A program made the position numbers and the translations under genes. Source: Streptomyces syringium (GTDB lineage: Bacteria > Actinomycetota > Actinomycetes > Streptomycetales > Streptomycetaceae). From it: a stretch of DNA of 64,000 nt. Position 1 is the stretch's first letter; every line of letters begins with the position of its first letter. Below are positions 8,288 through 16,588 of this stretch, piece by piece. The notes under the pieces were generated by a model. That model was not told the origin of the DNA, made no database searches, and saw only the letters and a program-made list of their open reading frames with translations. Location: contig NZ_JAGIOH010000001.1 of assembly GCF_017876625.1 (NCBI RefSeq), positions 4,361,501 through 4,425,500 of the forward strand, read 5' to 3'.

Positions 8288-8695
8288 TCAGTCGAGGATC
8301 GCGGTGGCTTCGATCTCGACCAGGTGCTCGGGGACGTCGAGTGCCGCAACGCCTATCAGCGTGGACGGCGGAACCGGGGCGACCCCCAGCTTCGCTGCGG
8401 CCCGGGAGATGCCCTCCAGGAGCAGGGGCATCTTGTCGGGGGTCCAGTCGACGGCGTAGAAGGTCAGTTTCGCCACGTCGTCGAAGGAGCCGCCGACTGC
8501 GGCCAGGGCGGTGCAGATGTTGAGGTAGCACTGCTCGACCTGGGCGGCGAGGTCACCTTCGCCAACCGTGACTCCCTCGGCATCCCAGGCCACCTGCCCC
8601 GCGACAAAGACCAGCTTCGACCCGGACGCGATCGACACCTGTCGGTAGACATCGATTTCCGGCAATCCGCTGGGGTTCACCAAGGTGAGGGCCAT
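8288..8695 (-). CDS. Rid-family (YjgF/YER057c/UK114) protein
   Basis: This 135-aa protein has the Rid trimer fold: LVFVAGQVAWDAEG, the YLNICTALAAVG helix, VAKLTFYAVDW and the C-terminal strand LVEIEATAIL. In RidA the C-terminal motif carries an Arg (RVEIE) that binds the enamine/imine substrate; here it is Leu, so classical RidA deaminase activity is doubtful and a Rid subfamily enzyme or binding protein is more likely. A strong ribosome site (GGAGAAGGAGG) precedes the ATG. It is divergent from an HxlR regulator that probably controls it. Confidence 0.88.
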   Translation of the reverse strand: MALTLVNPSGLPEIDVYRQVSIASGSKLVFVAGQVAWDAEGVTVGEGDLAAQVEQCYLNICTALAAVGGSFDDVAKLTFYAVDWTPDKMPLLLEGISRAAAKLGVAPVPPSTLIGVAALDVPEHLVEIEATAILD

Positions 8696-8766
8696 GTTGC
8701 CTGCCTCCTTCTCCTGAGCGCCCGCGGGCTCGCGGCCATGCGACCAAGACGCTCTGCTCTCTTGTG

Positions 8767-8834
8767 GTTACTGAGGAACCGTAGGAGAGTGACCGCTGAC
8801 GTGGAAGAACGCACTTTTCAGTGACTGGGGAACC
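8767..8834. promoter_or_regulatory. Direct-repeat candidate operator between the Rid-like and hxlR genes
   Basis: GTTACTGAGGAACC (8767-8780) and GTGACTGGGGAACC (8821-8834) agree at 12 of 14 positions. The second copy overlaps the ribosome-binding region of the HxlR gene (ATG at 8837). Binding by HxlR would repress itself and could act on the divergent gene. The repeat is seen; its role is inferred. Confidence 0.55.
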
Positions 8835-8836
8835 TT

Positions 8837-9217
8837 ATGGTGACCAAGCAGTTCAGGGGATCACCCGAGGAAGCGGACCTGAGGCGCGCGGACTCCTTGG
8901 CACGGGAGATCTTCTCCGACGTCGCCAACAAGTGGGCGTTTCTCATCATCGAGAATCTCGGCGAACGCACCCTGCGCTTCAGTGAACTGCGGAATGAGAT
9001 CGAGGGCATCAGCCACAAGATGCTCACCCAGAACCTGCGCATGCTGGAGCGCAACGGCTTGGTCGTGCGCACCGTGCATCCCACGGTGCCACCCCGGGTC
9101 GAGTACACCCTCACCGAGCCGGGCCGGGGACTGCGCGCCACGGTCGATGGAATGTGCGACTGGACCCACACCTACCTCGGTCACATCGAGGCCGCCCGCC
9201 GCCGTTTCGAGACCTGA
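8837..9217 (+). CDS. HxlR-family winged-helix transcriptional regulator
   Basis: This 126-aa protein has the HxlR domain at about residues 18-118: LAREIFSDVANKWAFLIIENLG, LRFSELRNEIEGISHKMLTQ, LRMLERNGLVVR and the wing VPPRVEYTLTEPGRGL. No cysteine sensor as in redox-sensing HxlR/HypR proteins is evident apart from Cys in GMCDW near the C-terminal helix. It is divergent from the Rid-family gene, with a direct repeat in the intergenic region, so local control of that gene is the simplest reading. Confidence 0.9.
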   Translation: MVTKQFRGSPEEADLRRADSLAREIFSDVANKWAFLIIENLGERTLRFSELRNEIEGISHKMLTQNLRMLERNGLVVRTVHPTVPPRVEYTLTEPGRGLRATVDGMCDWTHTYLGHIEAARRRFET

Positions 9218-9410
9218 CGCCCCCCAGCATGTTCCTGCGCCGTCGTCTGTCGAGCCTCACTTCAGCGCCTGTTGCCACGGCTGTGACTTGCGGAGCGGTG
9301 CACAGGATCGCCCGCATGGTTCTTCCGCGGCTCCGAACCGCGACGGGTGACAACTCGGCCTGGAAATGCCCGCGAGTGCAACCAGAGCGCTGACAGGCGG
9401 CCCGCCTGGT

Positions 9411-10397
9411 TCATGCCTGGATGGTGGCGAGCCAGCCGGTCAGCAGGCTGTTGACCTCGTCGGGGCGTTCCTGCTGGATCCAGTGGCCGCAGCCGTCCAG
9501 GAGGTGGGAGGCGGACAGGGCGGGGAGGGTGGTGGGGTAGGCGTCGATGGCGTCGGCCATCCAGGTGGTGGAGGCGTCCAGTGCGCCGCCGATGAACAAG
9601 GCGGGCTGTGTGATCGGGGCGCCGCGGTGGGGAGCGAGGTCTTCCCAGTCGCGGTCCATGTTGCGGTAGCGGTTGAGGGCGCCGGTCAGGCCGGTGCGTT
9701 CGAACTCCCCGGCGTAGACGTCGAGGTCGTCCTCGGTCAGCCAGGCCGGGAGCGGGCCGGCGGGGAAACGGTCGCGCAGCTGACGGCCCAGGGCGACGAA
9801 GTGCGGGTCGGGTTCGCCCTCGGCCGGCATGGTGTCGGCGGACAGTGCCGCGTAGAAACCCGCGAGCCAGCCCCGTACGTCGGGCTCGATCTCCGCCTCG
9901 GCGCGGCCGGGCTCCTGGAAGTAGGAGACGTAGAACTCCTGCTCGGGGCCGCCGATCCGGCCGAAGACGTCGGTGGGGCGGGGGCCGCCGGGCGGCGCGT
10001 ACGGGACGCTCAGCAAGCCGACCGCGCGGAAGACCTCCGGGTGGAGCAGGGCGGAGGCGGCGGCGATGTTGGAGCCCCAGTCGTGGCCGACGACCACCGC
10101 GCTTTCCTCACCGAGGGCGCGCACGACGGCGACGTTGTCCTCCACCAGGTCGAGCATGCGGTAGGCGTCGGTCGCGGCGGGCTTGGAGGAGCGGCCGTAG
10201 CCGCGTACGTCGATCGCCACTGCCCGGTACCCGGCCGCGGCGAGGGCCGGGAGTTGGCGGCGCCAGGAGTACCAGGACTCGGGGAAGCCGTGCACGAGCA
10301 GGACCAGCGGGCCGGTGCCCTGCTCGGCCCAGTGCAGGCGCCCGGCGGGGGCTTCGACGGTGCGGTGGCGGAGCGCGGCGGTCGGCTCGGGTGGCAT
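9411..10397 (-). CDS. Epoxide hydrolase-type alpha/beta hydrolase
   Basis: This 328-aa protein has the oxyanion-hole motif HGFPESWYSWR near residues 38-48 and the nucleophile elbow VVGHDWGSN. The nucleophile is Asp rather than Ser, which is diagnostic of epoxide hydrolases/haloalkane dehalogenases; the HGXP motif favours epoxide hydrolase. The C-terminal GHWIQQERP carries the catalytic His. I chose the ATG at 10397 because GAGGAGAAG precedes it at good spacing. It probably opens small epoxides to diols for detoxification; the substrate is unknown. Confidence 0.9.
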   Translation of the reverse strand: MPPEPTAALRHRTVEAPAGRLHWAEQGTGPLVLLVHGFPESWYSWRRQLPALAAAGYRAVAIDVRGYGRSSKPAATDAYRMLDLVEDNVAVVRALGEESAVVVGHDWGSNIAAASALLHPEVFRAVGLLSVPYAPPGGPRPTDVFGRIGGPEQEFYVSYFQEPGRAEAEIEPDVRGWLAGFYAALSADTMPAEGEPDPHFVALGRQLRDRFPAGPLPAWLTEDDLDVYAGEFERTGLTGALNRYRNMDRDWEDLAPHRGAPITQPALFIGGALDASTTWMADAIDAYPTTLPALSASHLLDGCGHWIQQERPDEVNSLLTGWLATIQA

Positions 10398-10571
10398 GGG
10401 CTTCTCCTCGGTTCGCGGGCGGTCGGCGGGCACCGATCGATCATGCGGCGCGAAAGTCACCTGGCGCTATCGGCGTTGCCATTTCGGCAAGCCTGCGGGG
10501 CAGGAAGGTCGAGCGAGGCGCTGGTCCTGTCGGACTGGCTGGAGCGGGTGCAAGGTCCGCCGCGATGGTGC

Positions 10572-10871
10572 TTACTGCATGACGCGGACGCTCCATCCCC
10601 TGGGGAAGAAGCCGTTGTTGACCGGCCACACCATGCCGACGAGGTTGCCTCCGCATCCCGGCTGGTCGAAGACCGCCACCGGGGAGTTGGTGTAGTTGTT
10701 CACCACCAGGTTCAACGCAGGTGCGGTATGGCACGACCACCGGGCGGGATCGGTGATGACACGTTGCCCGAGGTGCAAATTCCCGACTGCGGCATTGGCT
10801 GACTGAGTGAGACCGAGCGTGAGCAGAGTGCTCCCGCCGAGTACGCCGAGTGTGCGCGCGAGACGACGCAA
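10572..10871 (-). CDS. Small secreted protein of unknown function
   Basis: This 99-aa ORF has a clear Sec signal peptide (MRRLARTLGVLGGSTLLTLG, cleavage after SANA near residue 27). The mature part is about 72 residues with two Cys that could form a disulfide (SCHTAP and GCGGN). It starts with TTG, supported by GGGAGG 6 nt upstream. I do not recognise a domain. Streptomyces encode many such secreted peptides that often act as inhibitors or wall-associated proteins, but nothing here allows a functional call. Confidence 0.72.
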   Translation of the reverse strand: MRRLARTLGVLGGSTLLTLGLTQSANAAVGNLHLGQRVITDPARWSCHTAPALNLVVNNYTNSPVAVFDQPGCGGNLVGMVWPVNNGFFPRGWSVRVMQ

Positions 10872-11192
10872 GGCGACCTCCCTGGTTCTGAGACTTCGGC
10901 CCGCTCACCCGCTGGTTCGGTCGGAACCGGCGGGGCGGCGCCTTGACGTCCCGAACGTAAGGACGAGAGCGTCCCAATCGCCAGAACTCTCCCCCACTTC
11001 GGGACGGTAGAACGGTGGCACCCACCTTGACCAGCGACGATACGCGCCGCCTGGAACGCCGAAAGGGGACGGCCCCGCCCCCGCACGGCCGGTGGGCGCA
11101 CCATTCCGGGACGAGGGAGGCGAGGACGAGCGACTCAGGTGTCCGACGTCAGGTGCCGTGCCCGGGGCGTGGCCGGCCCGGCCGCCGCAGCT
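10872..11192. other. Intergenic region without a recognisable gene
   Basis: This 321-bp gap lies between the small secreted protein gene and the end of the alpha/beta hydrolase gene, both on the minus strand. It must contain the promoter of the secreted protein gene. I found no conserved ORF, strong hairpin or repeat. Confidence 0.5.
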
Positions 11193-12092
11193 TCAGCGGG
11201 ACGGGCAGCCCTCGGCGCGGTGGACGAGTGCGGCGATGCGGGTGGCGAGTTCGGGCCACAACTCCTGGGGCAGCGCGTGGCCCATCCCCTCCAGGATCAC
11301 CAGTTCGGCACCCGGAACGGCGGCGGCCGTGGCCCGGCCGCCACTGGCATCGCACACGACGTCGGCGGCGCCGTGCATCACCAGGGTGGGCAGTCGCAGG
11401 GAGCGCAGCCGTGCGGTGCGGTCGCCCGTCGCTATGACCGCGAGTGCCTGGCGTTGCATGCCGAGGGCGTCGTAACCGCGGTCGAAGACCCGCCCGGACC
11501 GTTCGGCCGCGGCGGCCGCGTCGAACGCGGATCCCGCTGCCGCGGCGAGGCGCAGGGCGCGCACCTGCCACTCGACGAACGCCTCCCGGTCCTGCGGTGG
11601 CCCTCCCAGCCCGGCGAACACCGAGAAGTCGGCCTCCCCCACGCCGGGTTCACCGGTCGTGGACATCATCGAGGTCAGCGAGAGCGCCCGGTCCGGATAC
11701 TCGATCGCGACCATCTGGGCGATCATCGCGCCCATCGAGGTGCCGACGAGGTGCACGCCGTCCAGGCCGAGCGCGTCGAGCAGGCCGACGGTGTCGGCCG
11801 CCAGGTCGGAGAGCGAGTAGGACGCCGTCGAGAGGTCACCGGCCAGGGCCGCCGGGAAGTCCGGCACGGGCGCGTCGGGGAAGTGCGTCGACCGGCCGCT
11901 GTCGCGGGTGTCGAACCGGATCACGTGCAGGCCGCGATCCACCAGCGCCTGGCAGAAGCCCTCCGGCCAATTGATCATCTGTGCGCCGGCCCCCGTGATC
12001 AGGAGGACCGGCGGTGCGCCGGGTGCGCCGAAACGTTCGTAGGCGATCTCGATACCGGACGGGCCGACATTCCGCGCTTTCAGTTCGGGCAT
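11193..12092 (-). CDS. Alpha/beta hydrolase (serine nucleophile type)
   Basis: This 299-aa protein has the alpha/beta-hydrolase core: PPVLLITGAGAQMINWPEGF, FDTRDSGRST, nucleophile elbow VGTSMGAMIAQ (Ser), acid region VMHGAADVV and catalytic His in GMGHALPQELW. I preferred the ATG at 12092 to the one at 12116 because TACCGT at 12105-12100 is a good -10 box 7 nt upstream, giving a leaderless transcript. It is divergent from an ECF41 sigma factor, so it may be a target of that factor. The substrate cannot be read from sequence. Confidence 0.88.
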   Translation of the reverse strand: MPELKARNVGPSGIEIAYERFGAPGAPPVLLITGAGAQMINWPEGFCQALVDRGLHVIRFDTRDSGRSTHFPDAPVPDFPAALAGDLSTASYSLSDLAADTVGLLDALGLDGVHLVGTSMGAMIAQMVAIEYPDRALSLTSMMSTTGEPGVGEADFSVFAGLGGPPQDREAFVEWQVRALRLAAAAGSAFDAAAAAERSGRVFDRGYDALGMQRQALAVIATGDRTARLRSLRLPTLVMHGAADVVCDASGGRATAAAVPGAELVILEGMGHALPQELWPELATRIAALVHRAEGCPSR

Positions 12093-12210
12093 GGCCAAAA
12101 CGGTAGCCGCGTCCATGGCACCACGCCGCTGTGAAGCGGATCACAGCGGCGGGCTGTCACGGTTCGCCGGTGCGTGGTGTCTCGTGGGTGGCCGAAGAGA
12201 GGAGCCGAGT

Positions 12211-13107
12211 GTGGTGGACGCCTTCACCGAGCACCGTCCGCTGTTGTTCACCATTGCCTACGAGATGCTGGGCAGTGCCACCGACGCCGAGGACGTGCTG
12301 CAGGAGAGCTATCTGCGGTGGAGCGCGGTCGATCAGGCCGCGGTCGGGCATCCGCGTGCCTATCTGGTCCGCGTGGTGACCCGGCAGGCCCTCAACCATC
12401 TGCGCGCGGTCAAGGCGCGGCGCGAGGAGTACGTCGGCACGTGGCTGCCCGAGCCGATCCGCACCGCGCCCGAGGTGAGCGAGGACGTGATCCTCAGCGA
12501 GTCGGTGTCGATGGCCATGATGCTCGTCCTGGAGACGCTGAACCCGGCCGAGCGCGCGGTGTTCGTGCTGCACGACGTGTTCGGCTACACCCACGGCGAG
12601 ATCGCCGCCTCGATCGGGAAGACCGAGGTCACCGTCCGGCAGATCGCCCACCGCGCACGCCGGCACGTCCACGCGCGGCGCCGCCGCTTCGAGCCCGACT
12701 CCGCGGCCACCCGGGAGATCGTCCAGCGGTTCCTGCACGCCACGACGACCGGCGAAGTGCAGGCGCTGATGGACCTGCTGGCGCCCGACGTCGTGCAGGT
12801 CTCCGACGGCGGCGGGAAGGTGTCCGCCGCCCGTCACCCCATCACGGGCCGTGCCGACGTCGCCCGGTTCGTGCTCGGCGTGGCCCGCACCAGCGTCACC
12901 GCGACGACCCGCATCGAGCACGCCACCTACAACGGCATGCCCGCGGCACGCTCCCTCACCGACGGTGAACTCGACTGGCTGCTCGCCTTCGAGATCCACG
13001 ACGGACAGATCACCGGCCTCTACGTCATGCGCAACCCGGACAAGCTGCACCGCGCCGATGCGGTGCGCCTACTCAACAGGGGAGAACGCCAGCCATGGAA
13101 ACCATGA
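12211..13107 (+). CDS. ECF41-type RNA polymerase sigma factor with C-terminal SnoaL-like domain (SigJ-like)
   Basis: This sigma factor is about 298 aa, from the GTG at 12211 (GGAG about 8 nt upstream). Region 2 lies at about residues 5-70 (YEMLGSATDAEDVLQESYLRW) and region 4 at about 105-160 (LNPAERAVFVLHDVFGYTH, ASIGKTEVTVRQIAHRAR). The rest is a SnoaL/NTF2-like domain. Three ECF41 hallmarks are visible: linker WLPEP (78-82), DGGGK (199-203) and NPDK (275-278). In ECF41 factors this C-terminal domain controls activity instead of a classical anti-sigma. The usual carboxymuconolactone-decarboxylase/oxidoreductase/epimerase partner is absent; an SRPBCC gene overlaps its end by 13 bp. Confidence 0.93.
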   Translation: MVDAFTEHRPLLFTIAYEMLGSATDAEDVLQESYLRWSAVDQAAVGHPRAYLVRVVTRQALNHLRAVKARREEYVGTWLPEPIRTAPEVSEDVILSESVSMAMMLVLETLNPAERAVFVLHDVFGYTHGEIAASIGKTEVTVRQIAHRARRHVHARRRRFEPDSAATREIVQRFLHATTTGEVQALMDLLAPDVVQVSDGGGKVSAARHPITGRADVARFVLGVARTSVTATTRIEHATYNGMPAARSLTDGELDWLLAFEIHDGQITGLYVMRNPDKLHRADAVRLLNRGERQPWKP

Positions 13108-13544
13108 TCGTCGAGCGCACCATCGACGCACCGATCGACGACGTCTTCGCCTGGCTCACCACGACCACCAACTACACCGCCTCGCCTTTGGTGTTGCGAT
13201 GCCGTCTGACCCGGCAGGGTGAGACCGCGCCGTACGGCCTCGGCGCGGTGCGCAGTCACCTCTGGATGATCGGCTGGTTCCGGGAGCGCATCAGCCACTA
13301 CGACCCGCCGTACGCCACCGAGTACGTCGTCGAGCGCAGCCTGCCGCCGGCCAGGCACGAAGTCGGCCGTATGACGTTCACCGAGACCGACGGCGGCACC
13401 CGGGTGTGCTGGACGACCCGCGCCGAGATCCCCGTCCCGTTGATCGGCCCCTTCCTCACCCGGCGCGTCGCGCGGCCGATCATCACCCGCACCTTCGGCA
13501 ATATCCTCGCCGCTGCCGACGCCGCACTGGCCCGGCGCCCCTAG
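13095..13544 (+). CDS. SRPBCC-family protein
   Basis: This 149-aa protein has the START/SRPBCC fold: MIVERTIDAPIDDVFAWLTT at the N-terminus, VVERSLPPARHEVGRMTFTE in the middle and a C-terminal helix RPIITRTFGNILAAADAAL. It overlaps the ECF41 sigma gene by 13 bp and is therefore translationally coupled. Such proteins bind hydrophobic ligands (polyketide cyclase/dehydrase and lipid-transport superfamily). It may be the ligand-handling target of the sigma factor; no catalytic residue can be assigned. Confidence 0.85.
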   Translation: METMIVERTIDAPIDDVFAWLTTTTNYTASPLVLRCRLTRQGETAPYGLGAVRSHLWMIGWFRERISHYDPPYATEYVVERSLPPARHEVGRMTFTETDGGTRVCWTTRAEIPVPLIGPFLTRRVARPIITRTFGNILAAADAALARRP

Positions 13545-13661
13545 TCGGCGCATCGAGCCGGTGCCGGGCGGACGGCCCGGGAAGCCGGTTGACCTTCACC
13601 TTGGGGGAGGCCACAGCATCACAGGAGCCGGGCGAGGTGCCCGGCATGAGGAGGAGCGAGC

Positions 13662-14762
13662 ATGGGGTTGCTGACCATCGGGGCGTTCGCGAAAGCGTCC
13701 CGGCTGTCACCGAAGGCACTGCGTCTCTACGACGAACTGGGCCTGCTGACCCCCGCCCGCGTCGACCCGGTGACCGGCTACCGCCTCTACGCCCCGGAAC
13801 AGCTGGACCAGGCCCGTCTGGTCGCCTGGCTCCGCCGTTTGGGCATGCCCCTGGCCCGCATCCAGCACGTCTGCGGGCTGGTGGGCGACACGGCGGCGCA
13901 GGAGGTCCGCGCGTTCTGGGCCGAGGTCGAGGCCGACACCGCCGCACGGCGGGATCTGGCCACCTTCCTCATCGGCCATCTGTCCTGGAAGGACCCTGCC
14001 ATGACCCCGACCGCCCAGCCCCTCGGCATCCGTTACGCGGCGCTCTCCGACGCGGGCCTGGTTCGCGAGAGCAACCAGGACTCCGTCTACGCCGGATCCC
14101 GGCTGCTCGCCGTCGCCGACGGGTACGGCCGTGGCGGAGCCCCCGCCGGCGCCGCGGCCATCGACGCCCTCAAGTACCTCGAAACCGAGGGCATCGCGGC
14201 GGGCAACCTCCTGAACGTCCTCGAGGACGCCATCGAACAGGCCGACCGGGCCGTGCGCGGCGTCGCCGTGACCGACCCTTCTCCGGAAGAGGTCGGCACC
14301 ACGCTCACCGCGATGCTCTGGACCGGATCGCAGCTGGCCCTCGTCCACATCGGCGACTCCCGGGCCTACCTGCTGCGTGACGGGGAGCTGTTCCAGATCA
14401 CCCACGACCACACCATGGTGCAGTCACTGGTCGACGAGGGACGCATCACCCCGGAGGAAGCTGCGTCCCATCCGCAGCGGTCGCTGCTGATACGGGCCCT
14501 GGCCGGGGGCGGCGGCGCCACCCCGGACCTGCGGCTGCACGACGCCCGGCACCGGGACCGCTATCTGCTCTGCTCCGACGGCCTGTCCGCCGTGGTGCCG
14601 ACGGAGGAAGTGCGCAAGGTCCTCACCACGGTCGTCGACCCGGAGGAGGCGGTACGCCGACTGGTCGCCCTGGCCAACGAGTCCGGCGGGCCCGACAACG
14701 TCAGCTGCGTGATCGCCGACGTGCGGGCCGACGGCGCCGGACCGGTCGTGGACACGCCCTAG
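13662..14762 (+). CDS. MerR-type DNA-binding domain fused to a PP2C serine/threonine phosphatase
   Basis: This 366-aa protein has an N-terminal MerR winged helix at residues 1-75 (TIGAFAKASRLSPKALRLYD, YRLYAPEQLDQARLVAWLRR), a helical linker at 80-112, and a PP2C domain at 120-355. The PP2C metal-site motifs are present: RESNQD (135-140), ADGYGRGG (152-159, variant of DGMGG), GDSRAYLLRDG (231-241), CSDGLS (304-309) and GGPDNVS (342-348). A catalytically competent phosphatase tethered to a DNA-binding head is implied. The effector domain of normal MerR proteins is replaced by the enzyme. It ends 4 bp inside the convergent MerR gene. Confidence 0.92.
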   Translation: MGLLTIGAFAKASRLSPKALRLYDELGLLTPARVDPVTGYRLYAPEQLDQARLVAWLRRLGMPLARIQHVCGLVGDTAAQEVRAFWAEVEADTAARRDLATFLIGHLSWKDPAMTPTAQPLGIRYAALSDAGLVRESNQDSVYAGSRLLAVADGYGRGGAPAGAAAIDALKYLETEGIAAGNLLNVLEDAIEQADRAVRGVAVTDPSPEEVGTTLTAMLWTGSQLALVHIGDSRAYLLRDGELFQITHDHTMVQSLVDEGRITPEEAASHPQRSLLIRALAGGGGATPDLRLHDARHRDRYLLCSDGLSAVVPTEEVRKVLTTVVDPEEAVRRLVALANESGGPDNVSCVIADVRADGAGPVVDTP

Positions 14763-15142
14763 GGTTCGACCGGGGTGGGCCGGAGGCGGTCCGAGGCCGT
14801 GTCGATCACCTCGTCCAGGACGTCGCGGGAGCGGACCAGGTCGCCGATCATGCGGTTGATGCGGTCCCGTTCCGTGGCGAGTTCGGTGACCAGCTGCGGG
14901 GTGGCGATCTCGGACGGGCCGCCGTCGGTGTCCCGCATGCAGGGGAGCAGCAGTGCGATCTTCTTGCTGTTCAGTCCCGCGGCGTAGAGCGCCTGGATCC
15001 GGATGACCCGGTCGACCGCCCAGTCGCCGTAGACGCGGTGGCCGCTGGGGGTGCGCTCGACCCTCAGCAGGCCCTGCGTCTCGTAGTAGCGCAACGACCG
15101 CTCGCTCACGCCGGTGCGCCGAGCCAGTTCACCGATCCGCAT
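14759..15142 (-). CDS. MerR-family transcriptional regulator
   Basis: This 127-aa regulator has the MerR HTH at residues 1-70 (MRIGELARRTGVSERSLRYY, HRVYGDWAVDRVIRIQ) and a dimerisation helix at about 75-115. One Cys (LLPCMRD) occupies roughly the spot of metal/redox-sensing cysteines, but a second is missing, so metal sensing is not supported. It is divergent from an Old Yellow Enzyme gene; the intergenic palindrome lies inside a 20-bp-spaced promoter, typical of MerR activation. It probably senses an electrophile or aromatic compound reduced by that enzyme. Confidence 0.92.
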   Translation of the reverse strand: MRIGELARRTGVSERSLRYYETQGLLRVERTPSGHRVYGDWAVDRVIRIQALYAAGLNSKKIALLLPCMRDTDGGPSEIATPQLVTELATERDRINRMIGDLVRSRDVLDEVIDTASDRLRPTPVEP

Positions 15143-15170
15143 TCCCCACCCCGTCCGCCGATGTGCTCAT

Positions 15171-15202
15171 TTGAACCTGACACCAGTGTCAACTTTTACC
15201 GT
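15171..15202 (+). promoter_or_regulatory. MerR-type promoter/operator for the Old Yellow Enzyme gene
   Basis: A -35 TTGAAC (15171-15176) and -10 TACCGT (15197-15202) are separated by a long 20-bp spacer. Inside is the palindrome TGACAC-CA-GTGTCA (15178-15191). Long spacers with a central palindrome are the hallmark of MerR-activated promoters. The ATG at 15209 lies 7 nt after the -10, so the mRNA is probably leaderless. A perfect TTGACA for the divergent merR gene overlaps the same palindrome. Confidence 0.8.
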
Positions 15203-15208
15203 ACGGCC

Positions 15209-16324
15209 ATGACGAACACACGAGTTGACTCCCGCCTCTTCGAGCCCTTCCGCCTCGGCGCTCTGGCGCTGCCGAACCGTCTGGTGATGGCGCCGCTGAC
15301 CCGCAACCGCGCCGGTGCCGACGGCGTCCCCACGCCGATCATGGCCACGTACTACGCGCAGCGCGCCTCCGCGGGGCTGATCATCGCCGAGGCCGCCACG
15401 CCGAACGCGGTGGGGCAGACGTATCCCAACATTCCCGCCATCCACAACGACGCGCACGTGGCGGGATGGCGGAACGTCACCGGCGCGGTGCGTGCCGCGG
15501 GCGGCCGGATGTTCCTGCAACTCCAGCACGGCGGCCGGGTCGGCCACCCCGACAACAGCGGGCTGACACCCCTCGCGCCGTCGCCGATACCGCTCCCGGA
15601 GACGATCCACACGCCCAGTGGCCGCCAGGAAGCCGTCGTGCCCCGGGAGATGTCCCTTGAGGACATCCGCTCCACCGTGGCCGATTTCGCCGCCGCCGCC
15701 CGCAATGCCGTGGACGCCGGCTTCGCCGGGGTGGAGGTGCACGCCGCCAACGGTCATCTGCTGCACCAGTTCATGGCGCGGGGCACCAACCGCCGCACCG
15801 ACGCCTACGGCGGCTCGGTCGCCGGCCGCATCCGGTTCGCCGTCGAGGTGGTCCGGGCCGTCGCCGAGGCCATCGGCCCCGAGCGGGTGGGCGTGCGCAT
15901 TTCGCCGGGAGTGACCGTCAACGGCATCGACGAGGGCGACACCGCGAGCATTTACCCGGCCTTCGTCGAGGCGCTGGCGGACGCGGACCTGGCCTATCTG
16001 CACGTCGTCTTCGCCGACCCGGAAGAGCCCCTCTTCCAGGACATCCGGAAGGCCTGGCCGGGCACCCTGATGGCCAATCCCGCGCTGGGGTGGGGAGGGC
16101 CGCTGCCCGCCGACGGCGGCCGGTCGGCGGGCGAGCGGCTGCTGGCCGCGGGAGCCGACCTGATCTCGCTGGGTCGCGCGTTCCTGGCCAACCCCGACCT
16201 CGTCGAACGGCTGCGCGTCGGCGCGCCGCTCAACCCGGTGGGGGACGGGGGCCTGATGTACGTCGGCGGAGAGGCCGGGTACACCGACTACCCCGTACTG
16301 GCCGCCGCCGAGGCTGCCGCCTGA
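15209..16324 (+). CDS. Old Yellow Enzyme family alkene reductase
   Basis: This 371-aa FMN-dependent flavoenzyme has LFEPFRLGALALPNRLVMAP at the N-terminus, substrate/flavin motifs VHAANGHLLHQFMARGTNRR and TDAYGGS, VGVRISPG near residue 230 and the C-terminal phosphate-binding ISLGRAFLANPDL. Such enzymes reduce alpha,beta-unsaturated carbonyls or nitro compounds with NAD(P)H in the cytoplasm. No ribosome site precedes the ATG at 15209, consistent with a leaderless mRNA. It is controlled very probably by the divergent MerR regulator. Confidence 0.94.
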   Translation: MTNTRVDSRLFEPFRLGALALPNRLVMAPLTRNRAGADGVPTPIMATYYAQRASAGLIIAEAATPNAVGQTYPNIPAIHNDAHVAGWRNVTGAVRAAGGRMFLQLQHGGRVGHPDNSGLTPLAPSPIPLPETIHTPSGRQEAVVPREMSLEDIRSTVADFAAAARNAVDAGFAGVEVHAANGHLLHQFMARGTNRRTDAYGGSVAGRIRFAVEVVRAVAEAIGPERVGVRISPGVTVNGIDEGDTASIYPAFVEALADADLAYLHVVFADPEEPLFQDIRKAWPGTLMANPALGWGGPLPADGGRSAGERLLAAGADLISLGRAFLANPDLVERLRVGAPLNPVGDGGLMYVGGEAGYTDYPVLAAAEAAA

Positions 16325-16588
16325 CGGCCGGCAGTCCAGTTACGGCTGGGCCGGCGGTCCGCCCGGAGTGGCGTCGGTCACGCCCGCAAAGGTTGTACGC
16401 GAATGCGTCTCGATTGGATGGCCCTGGGATTGCGTGGGCGTCACGATTGCGAAGGTAGGGGGCATTCCCCTGATCGCAAGGCGGGAACAGGCCTTATTTT
16501 CAGTGTCCACAACAAATTCCGCGTGTCACCGGTCGAGTGAACTTCGCGTGGGGAGCGTTGTTCACCGAGACAGAAGGAAAGCCGTTTC

